64,000 nt of DNA from Achatina immaculata (lineage: Eukaryota; Mollusca; Gastropoda; Stylommatophora; Achatinidae). Position numbers and translations under genes: made by a program. Shown here one piece after another: positions 48,870 through 60,084 of this stretch (the stretch's first letter is position 1; every line of letters begins with the position of its first letter). The notes beneath the pieces are model-generated. The model worked only from the letters and a program-made list of their open reading frames with translations, was not told where the DNA came from and ran no database searches. The DNA is taken from positions 9,191,180 to 9,255,179 of the forward strand of contig CM019713.1 of NCBI GenBank assembly GCA_009760885.1, read 5' to 3'.

Positions 48870-49490
48870 CTGTATTTCTTGGTAGTGCTCCCAAAAAGAG
48901 GCTCATGTTGTCCTTTTGCTTGGCCAAAGGTGGGGGGCAGGACTCGCTGGCGTTGAAGGAATCTGCTCAGAAATTCTTCTCTCAGACCCAATCCTAGATC
49001 TCCAAGGGAGACAAATGTAATCTCTTCCTCATCCACTAGGACGCCTGTGATTAAACGCCTTCACGTGGTTTACTCTGAAGAACAAAAGCTCTCGTATTTT
49101 TTTGGTTTTGTTTTGTTTTTGTCGTTCTGGAAAAACTTACCAAGAACAGTTCTCTACTATCACAAGCACCTTCTAGTCCTTCTAGTCTAGGGAAGTTAGG
49201 CAGATTCTAGAGAAATCAGGCGGTCCCGTTTGAAACTGTAATCCTGGTTTGTTCCAGATGTGTTCAAGGACAGCATGTCCTTTGAATGTCATCCGAGATA
49301 ATTTTCCAGCGTGTAGAACACAACAGAAAATCTGATGCATGTTGCTGATGGCACTGTAAACTAGCCAACATGTCACAAGGCTGCTCCAGTTTTAGAACAG
49401 CACGGAGCTATACTTGTCTAGTCCGATGTTTTTCACAGTCAGTTAATTATTCTCCTTGGCACTTTCATCAAGTGTATAAATGCTTTAAGA
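48870..49490. other. No recognised feature
   Basis: Unique sequence between a LINE B copy and a repeat G copy. No coding motif. Confidence 0.45.
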
Positions 49491-49492
49491 TT

Positions 49493-49860
49493 CTTCTTCT
49501 TCTTCTTCTTCTTCTTCTTCTTCTTCTTCTTCTTCAATCTCTCTGGAAGTGCGAGCTGGTGCTTTTTTTTGCAGCTGATGCAATGGAGATGTTGAGGCAC
49601 AGCATCATGTGGGTTTGGGAGAGAGTTCCAACGGCTATTCTTTCAATCCCTTCATTCAACTAAAAAGCAGGGGGCGGGGTGTAATATTTCTTAAGCAGAC
49701 TCCACCACCTTGAGGACTATGGCGAATCCTGTCACCGTCAACCAGGCTTGGCCTCTCAACGGAGAGGTGGGACAGGGTCTTGGTCAGCTTGATTTCGCAA
49801 ACCCTGACGCTAGCATATCCGTTGTGGGTTGCTAGTTGCCAAGTTTGACACCGTCTCTCC
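49493..49860 (-). repeat. Repeat G with CTT (GAA) tail
   Basis: CTT run at 49493-49535, then GTGCGAGCTGGTGC, TTTTTTGCAGCTGATGCAAT, CAGACTCCACCACC, GGAGAGGTGGGACAGGGTC. Confidence 0.83.
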
Positions 49861-50009
49861 CCCTCCCCACCACAGCTCATTAATTTATCCATCAATGTAT
49901 ACCACCTGATGTCATTTGTAACGAGACTATATTTTTTCATTTGTTAGATGTCATGTTTTATAACTGTTTAATAAGTAGTATTTTTTTTCTCTCTTATTCA
50001 TGGTCCATG

Positions 50010-50234
50010 ATTAAAGAAGTACAGCGAGAAATAGAGGCCATGGTAATGTAGTTCATAAGAAGGATGTTGAAGGTACCATGGGCAGCTAAGAAAACCAACA
50101 AAGAAGTCTTAAGAGAAGCTGGGGTTAAAAGGCAAATTACAGCAAAGATCAGAGGCAGACAAGCGAGATTTGTAGGACATTTTCTGAGAAGAGGAAATCT
50201 GGAACGCATTGTGGCAAGTGGAAAAACTGAGGGA

Positions 50235-50282
<48 letters not shown>

Positions 50283-50425
50283 ACTGAATGGGCTTTCAGT
50301 GTGGCTAGGAAGAAAGTCACCGGCGGATCTCATAATCAAGTCTAAAGACAGGGAATTGTGGAGAGAAATGATCGCCTACGCCGCGCAGCCCGGCACTTGA
50401 TTGATTGATTGATTTTTCACACACA
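50010..50425 (+). mobile_element. LINE family F 3' end
   Basis: Encodes RMLKVPWAAKKTNKEVLREA, KIRGRQARFVGHFLRRGNLE and, in another frame, SKDRELWREMIAYAAQPGT. The tail is GATT repeats at 50398-50415. An AG run at 50237-50278 has expanded inside the Arg-rich part of the C-terminal module and shifts the frame. Confidence 0.8.
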
Positions 50426-50599
50426 ACCTCTCTTAGCAATGTACAAATCGTGGATTTTTAAAACATGTTCGATACTCAAAGAACTTCGTTCTACGTATCA
50501 ACGCTGAACTTTATGTTTGCAAGACTTCTATAATATATAAAACTTTGTTCCACGCATCAACAGCGGAGTTTATGCTTGGCAGGACTTCGATAATACATA

Positions 50600-50862
50600 A
50601 AGCTACAGCTTTGTAGGATGAGAACGAAAAAAATCGTAGACAAAGCAGTTTAGTGAGACGTGAGAGAAAGAAAAATCACAAGAGAATTAACTGGGATTCG
50701 AAGCACGGACTCTGGTAGGACGATCGGCCGTCTAGCCGGGAGAAAACTGCGAACCGAAGAACAACGCTAACTGTGATTTTTATTTCTATCACGCCTCACT
50801 AAAGTGCTCTGTCTACGGTTTTTTTCGGTCTAATCCTACAAAACCGTGCTCTCTTAATAAAA
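50600..50862. mobile_element. SINE-3 copy with an inverted SINE-3 fragment
   Basis: 50610-50772 is SINE-3 on the - strand (GGGATTCGAAGCACGGAC, CGTCTAGCCGGG). 50775-50860 is the SINE-3 body on the + strand (GTGATTTTTATTTC, TCTGTCTACGG, TCTAATCCTACAAA). The two form an inverted repeat. Confidence 0.75.
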
Positions 50863-50864
50863 AA

Positions 50865-51369
50865 AAAATTGTTCCTGATTCGATAATACATAGAACTTTG
50901 TCCCATGCATCAGTACAAAACGTTATGTTTGCAAGACTTCGGTAATACATAGAACTTTGTTCCACGCAAAAAGACTGAACTTCATGTCTACAAGATTTCG
51001 ACAATACACAGGCGGAACAGAAACTGATAGTGTAGGAAAAATAGATATTGGATTGATGGGGAGGATGTTTAATCTTTTATTTTTTTTTATATCGATGTTA
51101 TACTAAGGGTTGGAAGGGTGATTATACTATACATTCACACATTACGTATCGACACTTTGCACCAATGAATAGGAACACGAAATAACCATCCTTCATATAA
51201 TGATGATCTTTGTATTTACACAACATCGACTTACAAGATAGCACGAATCAAATGAATCTTATGTACGTGATGTTAAATATCATACTGATATGCATCATCA
51301 AATAATTAAAACATTTCCTTGAACAATATGGATTCAGCTCTGGTTGTAAACACACATAATCTACTGGTA

Positions 51370-51400
<31 letters not shown>

Positions 51401-51715
51401 CAGTGCAAAATCAGTAACATGAATTTACATGCAGCTAGGACCATATTCCCATACAGAAGGGAATATCACAGACTTACATTGAAACATCTGTACTGGGTGA
51501 TGATTTATTCATTATCACACGTAACACAATTCTGACTACATATATTTTACCTAAATGATCGATCGGGATTTGATCGAGGGAGCCCACAGTACAACTTGCA
51601 ATCACCCACATCACATATTATATTAAAGGGCCATACTAAACTACACATATTTGTTCCTGTCTAACGACTGACTTCTCTCATTCACGCCTGAACAATGACA
51701 CGGCTCCCTACGGCC
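50865..51715. other. Unique AT-rich sequence
   Basis: Contains a TTCGATAATACATA..CTTTGTTCC motif repeated several times (50880-51010 and, upstream, 50460-50600) and an AT run at 51370-51396. No gene. Confidence 0.5.
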
Positions 51716-51719
51716 GCTG

Positions 51720-52160
51720 GCCTCTAACCTGCTCAGCATATGGAATCCCGACCCTACAAACTTCTATCTTCTATCTAGTCTTATATACCTGGTCAGCATA
51801 TAGAATCCCGACCCTATAAACTTCTATCTTCTATCTAGTCTTATATACCTGGTCAGCATATAGAATCCCGACCCTATAAACTTCTATCTTCTATCTAGTC
51901 TTATATACCTGCTCAGCATATAGAATCCCGACCCTATAAACTTCTATCTTCTATCTAGTCTTATATACCTGGTCAGCATATAGAATCCCGACCCTATAAA
52001 CTTCTATCTTCTATCTAGTCTTATATACCTGCTCAGCATATAGAATCCCGACCCTATAAACTTCTATCTTCTATCTAGTCTTATATACCTGCTCAGCATA
52101 TAGAATCCCGACCCTACAAACTTCTATCTTCTATCTAGTCTTATATACCTGGTCAGCGAC
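51720..52160. repeat. 60-bp minisatellite, about 7 units
   Basis: Nearly identical units: ATACCTGGTCAGCATATAGA, ATCCCGACCCTATAAACTTC, TATCTTCTATCTAGTCTTAT. The main variation is CTGGTCAGC versus CTGCTCAGC. Confidence 0.95.
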
Positions 52161-52384
52161 GGACTCGCAGGACTGCGCATTTCCGTAAAGCCCGTCTCTG
52201 GCCTGTGCGGTTGCCAATCAAACCGGGCAACTGCTTGCTTTGTTATCTATTCCCTACAATAGCAATGAAGATCCGGTTTTGAAGAAAGCGGCCAGAAGAT
52301 GAAAACATATGAAGTTCTCAAAACGGTTGGACAATGAAAATTAATTACAACCGTAAGAAAAAGACAGTGAAAGTTATTTGGACT

Positions 52385-52935
52385 TGTCTTGAGAAGACAG
52401 AAGTTAGAGAACTTGACAGTCACTGGGCATGTCTTTTGAGAAGACAGAAGTTAGAGAACTTGACAGTCACTGGGCATGTCTTTTGAGAAGACAGAAGTTA
52501 GAGAACTTGACAGTCACTGGGCATGTCTTTTGAGAAGACAGAAGTTAGAGAACTTGACAGTCACTGGCATGTCTTTTGAGAAAACAGAAGTTAGAGAACT
52601 TGACAGTCACTGGGCATGTCTTGAGAAGGCAGAAGTTAGAGAACTTGACAGTCACTGGGCATGTCTTTTGAGAAGACAGAAGTTAGAGAACTTGACAGTC
52701 ACTGGGCATGTCTTTTGAGAAGACAGAAGTTAGAGAACTTGACAGTCACTGGGCATGTCTTTTGAGAAGACAGAAGTTAGAGAACTTGACAGTCACTGGG
52801 CATGTCTTTTGAGAAGACAGAAGTTAGAGAACTTGACAGTCACTGGGCATGTCTTGAGAAGACAGATGTTAGAGAACTTGACAGTCACTGGCCATGTCTT
52901 GAGAAGGCAGAAGTTAGAGAACTTGACAATCACCA
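52385..52935. repeat. 47-bp minisatellite upstream of Pax6
   Basis: About twelve units of GAAGACAGAAGTTAGAGAAC, TTGACAGTCACTGGGCATG, TCTTTTGA. Some units lack TTT. The last unit ends about 130 bp before the Pax6 acceptor. Confidence 0.94.
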
Positions 52936-53042
52936 GAAAACCCGCCAGGGAAAAGACAGAAACGAAGAAAAAAAAAAGCAGAGAAATATATTAAGCAATT
53001 TGCAGGAAAAGAAAGGTAACTCTTGCTAGAAAACAACTGTAA

Positions 53043-53228
<186 letters not shown>

Positions 53229-53261
53229 TGACGTCAACTTGTACTTGTGTTATTCCCTGTA

Positions 53262-53580
53262 ACTGCGAGCTATCTCCTTGTAACTGTGAGCTGGTGTTCT
53301 TTGCAGCCGATGCTATGGAGGTGTTGAGGTACAGCATCGTATCGGCGTGGGAGCGGGTTATGACAGCTATTTTTTCGGTCCTGGAGTACAACTAAAAAGC
53401 AGGGGGTGTGCAATGCTTCTTTATCAGACTCCACCACCATGGGGACTATGGCGATCCCGGCACCGTTAGCCAGGTTATGCCTGTTACTGGGGGTAACAAC
53501 GGAGAGGTGGGGACAGGCTCTTGGTCAGCTACGGTTCGCTAACCCTGACGCTAGCATATCAGCTATGGGTCGCTGATGAT
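53262..53580 (-). repeat. Repeat G, copy 1 in the Pax6 intron
   Basis: Contains GAGCTGGTGTTCTTTGCAGC, TCAGACTCCACCACCATGGG and AACCCTGACGCTAGCATATC. It lacks the CTT run and starts about 65 bp after the exon donor. Confidence 0.85.
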
Positions 53581-53624
53581 ATGCATATACATGTACCTGA
53601 ACATAAGAATATACGCCAGGAGAC

Positions 53625-53945
53625 TCTTCTTCTTCTTCTTCTTCTTCTTTTACTACTACTTCTTCTTCTTTTTTCCTCTTCTTCTTCTTGGAAATGAAAG
53701 TTGATGTTCTTTTCAGCCGTTGCGGTGAAGATGTTAAGGCACAGCGACATGTCGGTTTCAGAACGGGTTATGGTGGCTTTTTTTTTCTACAGCAGCTGCG
53801 TGAAGATAAAAAACAGGAGGTTGGGGGGGGGGGGGGGGGGGAGGGAGAAGAGAGAATGCATCCCACTCTAACAGACTCCACCACCATGGAGACTATGGTG
53901 ATACCTGTCCCGTTAGCCAGGCTAGGCCTGTTGCCAGGGACGTAG
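53625..53945 (-). repeat. Repeat G, copy 2 in the Pax6 intron
   Basis: CTT run at 53627-53690, then GTTGATGTTCTTTTCAGCCG, a G run at 53823-53841, ACAGACTCCACCACCATGG and CCAGGCTAGGCCTGTTGCC, where it meets a SINE-2. Confidence 0.83.
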
Positions 53946-54162
53946 CACAGCCCCTATAGCGCACTAGCCTCCCATGTCGAGACTCTGTGCTTGGTGCGGT
54001 ACGGACCAGGACCTCTACAGTCGCCCAGGCTGTAGAAATTGGTACCTGGCTCCTTCTGGAGCTGGGGAAGGCAAGGCGGCTAGGTATAATGGTAACCACG
54101 TCACCAGGCATTAACACTGTATCCTCTAGATGCCTCAGTGGCATAACAGTGTTTTCTTTATC
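53942..54162 (+). mobile_element. SINE-2 copy in the Pax6 intron
   Basis: Diverged copy: CAGTCGCCCAGGCTGTAGAA, TTCTGGAGCTGGGGAAGG and ATGCCTCAGTGGCATAACAG match SINE-2. The promoter boxes are degraded. Confidence 0.8.
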
Positions 54163-54596
54163 TTTGTTGTTTTGCCTTACATATGAAGCACACATTGTTC
54201 TAGTTTTATCGTCTTCTACTACAATTATCCATAACAATATAAATAAGTCCCGTTTTCTTTTCTTTTTTTTTTATTATTTTCCGTTTTCATCTCTTCACTT
54301 TTATTTGTTATAGAACTTGTCTTTACTCTACAGATAATCTTGATTTTTTTGTATCTTAATGTATCTTGCATCTTCCCTGGTTCTAAGGACTGTTATTGCC
54401 GGAGGTGAAGTGGAGGATACGCTCTCCACTCCAATGGCGTGCGTCTCAAACAGCCTCTGGCAGTCAAGTCCACTTCCTGGCCTTGTCGTGGCAGAACTGT
54501 TTAAAATGACGGAGAAAGGGCGAAGGCGAATATCTGGCGCCTGAAAACCAGACGCTTCGGGTAGATGAGAGTCATGTTTGGTAGCTCATCTACCAC

Positions 54597-55668
54597 TGCT
54601 GGCAAGATTCTTCAGCTGCCGTGAGTGGAGCAGGCTCCTCCTGACCAATGAAGAAAGGTGCAAATGGGGTTGCCGTGCGGCACCACTGTGGAAAAGGTGA
54701 AAGAAAGGAATAAGCGAAGTAAACAGTAGTCAAATCACGGCACCTCTGGTCTGGGGGTCGGTCATGTCCTAAGTGCACTCATATCGGGCGAAATGCCTGA
54801 ACCGAGATTCTTCGGATGCCGCGCGTGGAGTGAAGCTCCTCCCGGCCAAAGAAGAAAATGCGGAAAAGCAATCAGGGTTGCTGTGTGGCGCCGATGTAAA
54901 AAGGTGATGGAAAGGATAAGGTGAAGCTTAATCGGTATGTCCAGTAGTATCGCGGCGAGAGCTACCCATACCACGGTACCTCTGCTCTAGAGGTCGGTCA
55001 CGTCCTAAACACGCCCATACTGGGATAATACGCCTAAACCGGCTCAACCCAGGTGTGGAAGTCACTAGTGGCGAGGATTCGTCCTCCTGGACAAAAGCTC
55101 CGTCCTGGTCACAACTAGGAAGGGTAGCGGCCACGACCACAAAATGCTAAAGTCAGAGACACTGAACCAAGGCAGTCTCGATAGGCAACCACCTCTCACC
55201 CCATGGGGATGTATGCGTATCCTAATCAAGCTGAGGTTTTCCGGTGAGAAAGTCCAACGCCAGAATGGAAGGGCAACCACTTCACACCCGGCGGTGATAC
55301 ACGGGTATCTCAAAACACGTCGAGGTTTTCCGATGAGAAAGTCCAACTCTAGCCCGGATGGGCTACCACCTCTCACCCAGCGGGGATATACTCATATCCA
55401 GAACACGCCAAGGTTTTCCGGTGAGAAAGTCCAACTCTAGATCAAACTGGTGCAACGAAAGCCACAGTGTCACGCAATCCCGCTTCTGAGACCCACCAAG
55501 AATACAGTCTCAAGCCGTGCGATACTCTGAACCTCTTGTGGTCCTCTCGGTGATCTCGTGTGGACCACACGGGGGAACACGGGACCTATAGAGGACCACA
55601 GGGGTAAATTCAGTAGGATCACAGTGCGGTCTTGGTGGTAGAAGCGAACGAAGAAGAAGAAGAAGACA
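54597..55668 (+). repeat. Repeat I, long copy in the Pax6 intron
   Basis: About 1,070 bp, non-coding. The head segment is present twice (GATTCTTC.GCTGCCG / GATTCTTCGGATGCCG). The middle has CCTCCTGGACAAAAGCTCC; TTTTCCGGTGAGAAAGTCC recurs about every 80-90 bp. The tail is AGAAGCGAACGAAGAAG. It has a 3' tail like a SINE or LINE but shows no protein and no recognised promoter boxes. Confidence 0.85.
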
Positions 55669-55671
55669 TCC

Positions 55672-55908
55672 ATCACGTGCCGTTAAACCCCACATAGGCC
55701 TCGTATAGTTGTTTGCCAAGTTTTCATATTCTCGGCGAGTCTTTTAACCTCATCAAGGGATGTTATGCCCACTAAAATGGCTTCTCTTAACAATGTCCTA
55801 TTTAGAGTTTCACGTGGTCGACCTCTTTTTCTTCGGCCTGGTGTGCTCCACTTGATAGCTTGTTTTGGTATTCTCTGATTATTTCTTCTCATCACATGAC
55901 CTACATCT
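55672..55908 (-). mobile_element. LINE family B 3' end in the Pax6 intron
   Basis: The - strand frame reads MMRRNNQRIPKQAIKW, GRRKRGRPRETLNRTLL and MKTWQTTIRGLC, then the GCCGTTAAAC end. It directly adjoins the GAA tail of repeat I. Confidence 0.9.
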
Positions 55909-56179
55909 TAATGTATGGATAGGAAAAAAGCAGGAGCTTTTACAACATTTTTGGGTTCTCTATCATGAATATAACTGTTTCTATATTTTAAAAACTTCTT
56001 CAGTTTCATATCTGTACCGCCTACACAACTAAATCATCCCATGATTAACCTTCTCCTCGGACAAACAGATAAAAAAATGTCCTCATAAAAAAGTTTATAG
56101 TAAACAGCCTGTCACGTTTTTCCCTGATTTAGCGACATTTCTGTACAGGTATTAAAAATTTTGTTTTATGAAAATCAAT

Positions 56180-56304
56180 ATTCTTCTTCTTCTTCTTCTT
56201 CTTTTTCTTCTTCTTCTTCTTCTTCTTTTTCTTCTTCTTCTGCTAGTACTACTACTACTGCTTCTTCTTCTTCTTTTCTTCTTCTTCTTCTTCTTCTTCT
56301 TCTT

Positions 56305-56351
<47 letters not shown>

Positions 56352-56910
56352 GCTTCTTCTTCTTCTTCTTCTCTTCGGTCTCCCTGGAACTCGGAGCTGG
56401 TGTTTTTTGCACACGATGCGGTGAAGGTGTTGAAGCACAGCATGGTGTCGATCTGGGAGCGGGCAATATTTTTTCGTAGTCCCTGAACTAGGGCAAAAAA
56501 TCAGAGGGTGTGCTATACTGCTATACTTCTTTAACACTCAGTCACCATGGGGACCGTGGCGATCCCTGCCCTGTTAGCTAGGCTAGACCTGTTAATGAGG
56601 GTACCAACGGAGAGGTGGGACAGCGTCTGGGTCAGGTATAGTTCACCAACCCTGGCGTTAGCATGTCATCTATGGCTCGCTAACCCTGACGCTAGCGTGT
56701 CAGCTATGGCTCGCTAACCCTGACGCTAGCGTGTCAGCTATGGCTCGCTAACCCTGACGCTAGCGTGTCAGCTATGGCTCGCTAACCCTGACGCTAGCGT
56801 GTCAGCAATGGCTCGCTAACCCTGACGCTAGCGTGTCAGCTGTGGCTCGCTAACCCTGACGCTAGCGTGTCAGCTATAGTTCGCTGACTGCCAAACTGGA
56901 CAGCGTCTTC
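56180..56910 (-). repeat. Repeat G, copy 3 in the Pax6 intron, with an internally amplified end
   Basis: A long CTT/ACT microsatellite (56181-56375), then the G body (GGAGCTGGTGTTTTTTGCAC, CACCATGGGGACCG, GGTGGGACAGCGTCTGG). The end is expanded into a 34-bp array (56660-56885), and it finishes GCCAAACTGGACAGCGTC. Confidence 0.85.
56660..56885. repeat. 34-bp minisatellite derived from repeat G
   Basis: About 6-7 nearly identical units with core CTAACCCTGACGCTAGCGTG. The same segment occurs once in ordinary repeat G copies, so the array arose by local amplification. Confidence 0.9.
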
Positions 56911-56954
56911 CTCTCTCTGAATAATTATATAAAACATTATTGGTCTTTTCTTGT

Positions 56955-57400
56955 ACTATCTCCCTGTTACTGCGAACTAGTGTTCTTTGCAGCTGATGTC
57001 GTGAGGCTGAACCTGAGCAACGTGTCTGCTTGGGAGAGAGTTACGACGGCTATATTTTTTTCAGTTCCTCCATGCAGCTAAAAAGCAGGGGGTAGTGTGC
57101 AATACTTCTTTAGCAGACTCCACCACCATGAGGACTATGGTGATTCCTGTCCCCGTTAGCCAGGCTAGGCCTGTTACTGGGGGTACCAACGGAGAGGTTG
57201 GACAGACTCTTGGTCAGCTATGGTTCGCTGACCCTGAGGCTAGAATATCAGCTATGGCTCGGTAACCCTGACACTAGAATATCAGTTTTGGGTGGCTAAC
57301 CTTGACGCTAGAATATCAGCTTTGGCCCGTTAACCCTGACACTAGAATATTGGCATTGGCCTGCTAACCCTGAGGCTAGAATATCAGCAATAGTTTATTA
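56955..57400 (-). repeat. Repeat G, copy 4 in the Pax6 intron, with a diverged terminal array
   Basis: Body: GTTCTTTGCAGCTGATGTCG, AGCAGACTCCACCACCATGA, GTTACTGGGGGTACCAACGG. About five diverged repeats of the AACCCTGA..CTAGAATATCAG type follow at 57225-57400, ending some 90 bp before the second Pax6 exon. Confidence 0.83.
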
Positions 57401-57489
57401 CTCTATTTACAGTTTTTAGAAGGCCATATCATGTCGCCGACAAAAGATTTGAACTAAACACATATTGTTGCTATTGTCTTTATCTCCAG

Positions 57490-57705
57490 GTCTCCAATGG
57501 ATGTGTAAGCAAAATTCTGGGACGTTACTATGAGACAGGCAGCATACGACCTCGAGCCATTGGTGGCTCCAAACCTCGCGTGGCCACGCAAGACGTGGTG
57601 GGACGCATAGAGCATTATAAGCGAGAATGTCCAAGCATATTCGCCTGGGAGATCAGAGACAGATTGCTTGGGGAAGGAGTTTGTAACCAAGAAAACATTC
57701 CCAGC
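57490..57705 (+). CDS. Pax6: Pax6 paired-domain exon, C-terminal half (equivalent to vertebrate exon 6)
   Basis: Internal exon of 216 bp (72 codons) that continues the paired domain from [18 protein letters not shown] through [13 protein letters not shown] to [18 protein letters not shown] and ends at ENIPS. The acceptor ends TCTCCAG at 57489; the donor is AGC|GTGAGT at 57705/57706. Both ends fall between codons, so it joins the 53065-53195 exon in frame across 4,294 bp. Length and boundaries equal vertebrate PAX6 exon 6; the vertebrate alternative exon 5a would lie in this intron, and I see no counterpart. About ten residues differ from human PAX6. All lie after GGSKPRVAT, in the RED subdomain: [10 protein letters not shown] replaces the usual PEVVSKIAQY, and G, N, Q and E changes follow DRLL. 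The next exon, with the last RED helix, is not found before 64000. A divergent Pax6 paralogue is possible. Confidence 0.95.
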
Positions 57706-57767
57706 GTGAGTACACTTCAACCTGTCTGCCGGTACTTCCAGTCCTCACTTTACATGTCTACGTACTT

Positions 57768-58052
57768 TTTGGCTGAGTGGTCATGCGCACGGTCTACTAA
57801 CCCAGTGGTACCGGGTTCAAGTCCCATCAGTGAGGTTTTTTGGGTTTTTTTCCTGGCACCGCCACACCAATAAGATCCCAGGGTCCACCCAGCCTTCTTT
57901 AATAATGGTACTAGAGAAATCTGAGAAGGTAAAGGAGGCCAGGCACCTTACTGACCACATCACACTTTCGTGTACCGAAGGTCTTGGGAATAGGGCCCTA
58001 ACACAGTGTCCCCAATATGCCTTAACGTATTTTACTGTTTTACCTTTACCTG
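57768..58052 (+). mobile_element. SINE-1 copy just after the second Pax6 exon
   Basis: Head GGCTGAGTGGTCATGCGCAC, B box GGTTCAAGTCCC, body AGGGTCCACCCAGCC and CTGACCACATCACACTTTC. It begins about 60 bp downstream of the Pax6 donor site. Confidence 0.88.
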
Positions 58053-58242
58053 CATAAGTACGGGATCCCTGGTTTGATATGTCTCACGGCTTATGTTTAT
58101 TTATTTTTTTTATACTGGAAAGTTTTATATTACATTGCACATTACTGTGCAGTTGTAAACCATGATATTACATACTTTACAACATTTCTGGTCTGCGTTT
58201 TATTGTTTCTCATACGCACCCATATTTAACATATTTAATGTT

Positions 58243-58862
58243 AGTCATTCATTCATTCATTTGCATGTCCCTCGTGGAACTTTGCCTCTCAAACAGCACT
58301 CCTGTAGGCCTCTCGGTTGTGAGCAAGATGGCCTGCTGCTGCTGCACCCATTACAGATCGTCTACGTTATCTTGCAGCCATCTTCATTTTGGTCTTCCTC
58401 TTTTTCTTTTTCCCATTATGTATCCTTCCAATACCAATACGGTCTTCTCTAAATTATCATGACGTTTAATGTGTCTAAAACATTTAAGTTTTCTCTCTTT
58501 AATTCTCTTTCCTAGCCAGTCTTCTTCAATATTAAGCTCTTGCAGTATAGATATATTTGTTCTTTTTTGTGTCCCCGATATTTGGAGAACTCTTCTGTAG
58601 CATTTAACTTCAAAGGCATTTATGTGTTTCTCAGTTGTTTTGTTAAGTGTCCAGGTCTCACAAGTATATGTTGCGATAGGAAAGATGCATGCCCTTAAAA
58701 ATCTTATTTTTGTAGTTCTGTCTGTTCCTCTCCACAGATTCTTTAGTTGTTTTACTTTCCGAAGAGCAATAGATGCCCTCCTTTTAATTTCCCTCATCAT
58801 ATCTCCATTATTAGTTAGTAATTTAATGTTAGTATTTTCATTATTATGCCGTTGTGACAAAC
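58243..58862 (-). mobile_element. LINE family D copy
   Basis: A long - strand frame with LLTNNGDMMREIKRRASIAL, TYTCETWTLNKTTEKHINAF, GTQKRTNISILQELN and GYIMGKRKRGRPK. It ends with an ATTC tail on + (AATG repeats). It is 5' truncated near 58862 after the RT catalytic region. Confidence 0.9.
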
Positions 58863-58964
58863 TTGTATAGAAAATGCACTGATATACGTATATTTAGACC
58901 TGCTACGTGGACGTCTTCTGCTTCTACGTAAATTATTAATCATCTGTAGAGGCTATTAAAGAAG

Positions 58965-59232
58965 ATTAAACCGAAAAAAAAACTTAAATACTCGTATTTT
59001 GGACATATTAAACATCATGAGAATTTAGAGAAGACAGTCTTGGAAGGGTGCATAATGGGAACAAGAAGAAAAGAAAGACCAAGGCGAAGATGGCTTCAAG
59101 ACTTCGTTGATGATCTGCGAGTGGATGCAGCAGCAGCAGCAGGGCATCTTGCTTATAACCGAGAGGCCTACAGGAGAACTGTTAGGGAAGCAAAGTTCCG
59201 CAAGGGGCATGCAAATGGCTGACTGATTGACT
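58965..59232 (+). mobile_element. LINE family D 3' end
   Basis: Encodes the D C-terminal module (YFGHIKHHENLEKT-like, then RRKERPRRRWLQDFVDDL and REAKFRKGHANG) and ends GCAAATGGCTGACTGATTGA. It lies about 100 bp from an oppositely oriented D copy. Confidence 0.88.
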
Positions 59233-59390
59233 GTAGTGGTTTTCTGTTAGTTTCATTGTTGAACTCATTTGCTGTCAAATAATGTCTGAATTATGTATTT
59301 GTATTTAAACTTCTGTTACCGTGTAAATTTTAGACTAAAATGGCTGCCTGTCCGGCATTTTCTTTTGTGTCAATCAATAACATCCTCCTC

Positions 59391-59690
59391 CTCCTCCTCC
59401 TTCTTCTTCTTCTTCTTCAAGCTCTCCAGAAGTGTCAGCTAATGTTCTTTTGCAGCCGATGCGATGGAAGTTTGAGGTCTATCGTACTGGAAGCAGATTA
59501 TGGCGGCTATTTCCTCAGTACTTGAATTGAGCTAACAAGCAGTGGATGTGTAATACTTTTTTTGCAAACTAGGAACCAAGGCGAACCGTGCTGGGCTAGA
59601 CCCGGGTCTTGGTCAGGTATTGTTAGTCGGCCAGGACGTCATCGTGTCAGATATGGTCCTCTGACTGGCAAACGGATAGTGTCTTTATAT
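59391..59690 (-). repeat. Repeat G, diverged
   Basis: CTC/CTT run, then GATGCGATGGAAG, GGCTAGACCCGGGTCTTGG and TGACTGGCAAACGGATAGTG. Confidence 0.72.
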
Positions 59691-59799
59691 ATCAGTAATA
59701 TCCAGGTGAATGAGCTCCAGATGTTTGACTGGTTATCAGTTCTCCGAAATACAAACTACATAAGGAAGGTTTTGACGTTTTTGTTCATTATTTACACAA

Positions 59800-60045
59800 G
59801 CTTCTCATCGCTGGACTCAGAATAAGTCCTTTTCTCATCGCTGGACTCAGAACAAGTCCTTTTCTCATCGCTGGACTCAGAACAAGTCTTTTTCTCATCG
59901 CTGGACTCAGAACAAGTCCTTTTCTCATCGCTGGACTCAGAACAAGTCCTTTTCTCATCGCTGGACTCAGAACAAGTCCTTTTCTCATCGCTGGACTCAG
60001 AACAAGTCCTTTTCTCATCGCTGGACTCAGAACAAGTCCTAGTGA
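59800..60045. repeat. 30-bp minisatellite
   Basis: Eight nearly identical units of CTTTTCTCATCGCTGGACTC plus AGAACAAGTC. Open on both strands. Confidence 0.95.
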
Positions 60046-60084
60046 GCTCTGATTTCAGCCTAAATATAATCTCTGTTGACAGGG

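Noticed and set aside
53262..57400. Repeat G copies as alternative Pax6 exons (TTCTTTGCAG before each)
   Set aside because: The acceptor-like site is part of the dispersed repeat, the following frames have stops, and the same site occurs in G copies far from Pax6.
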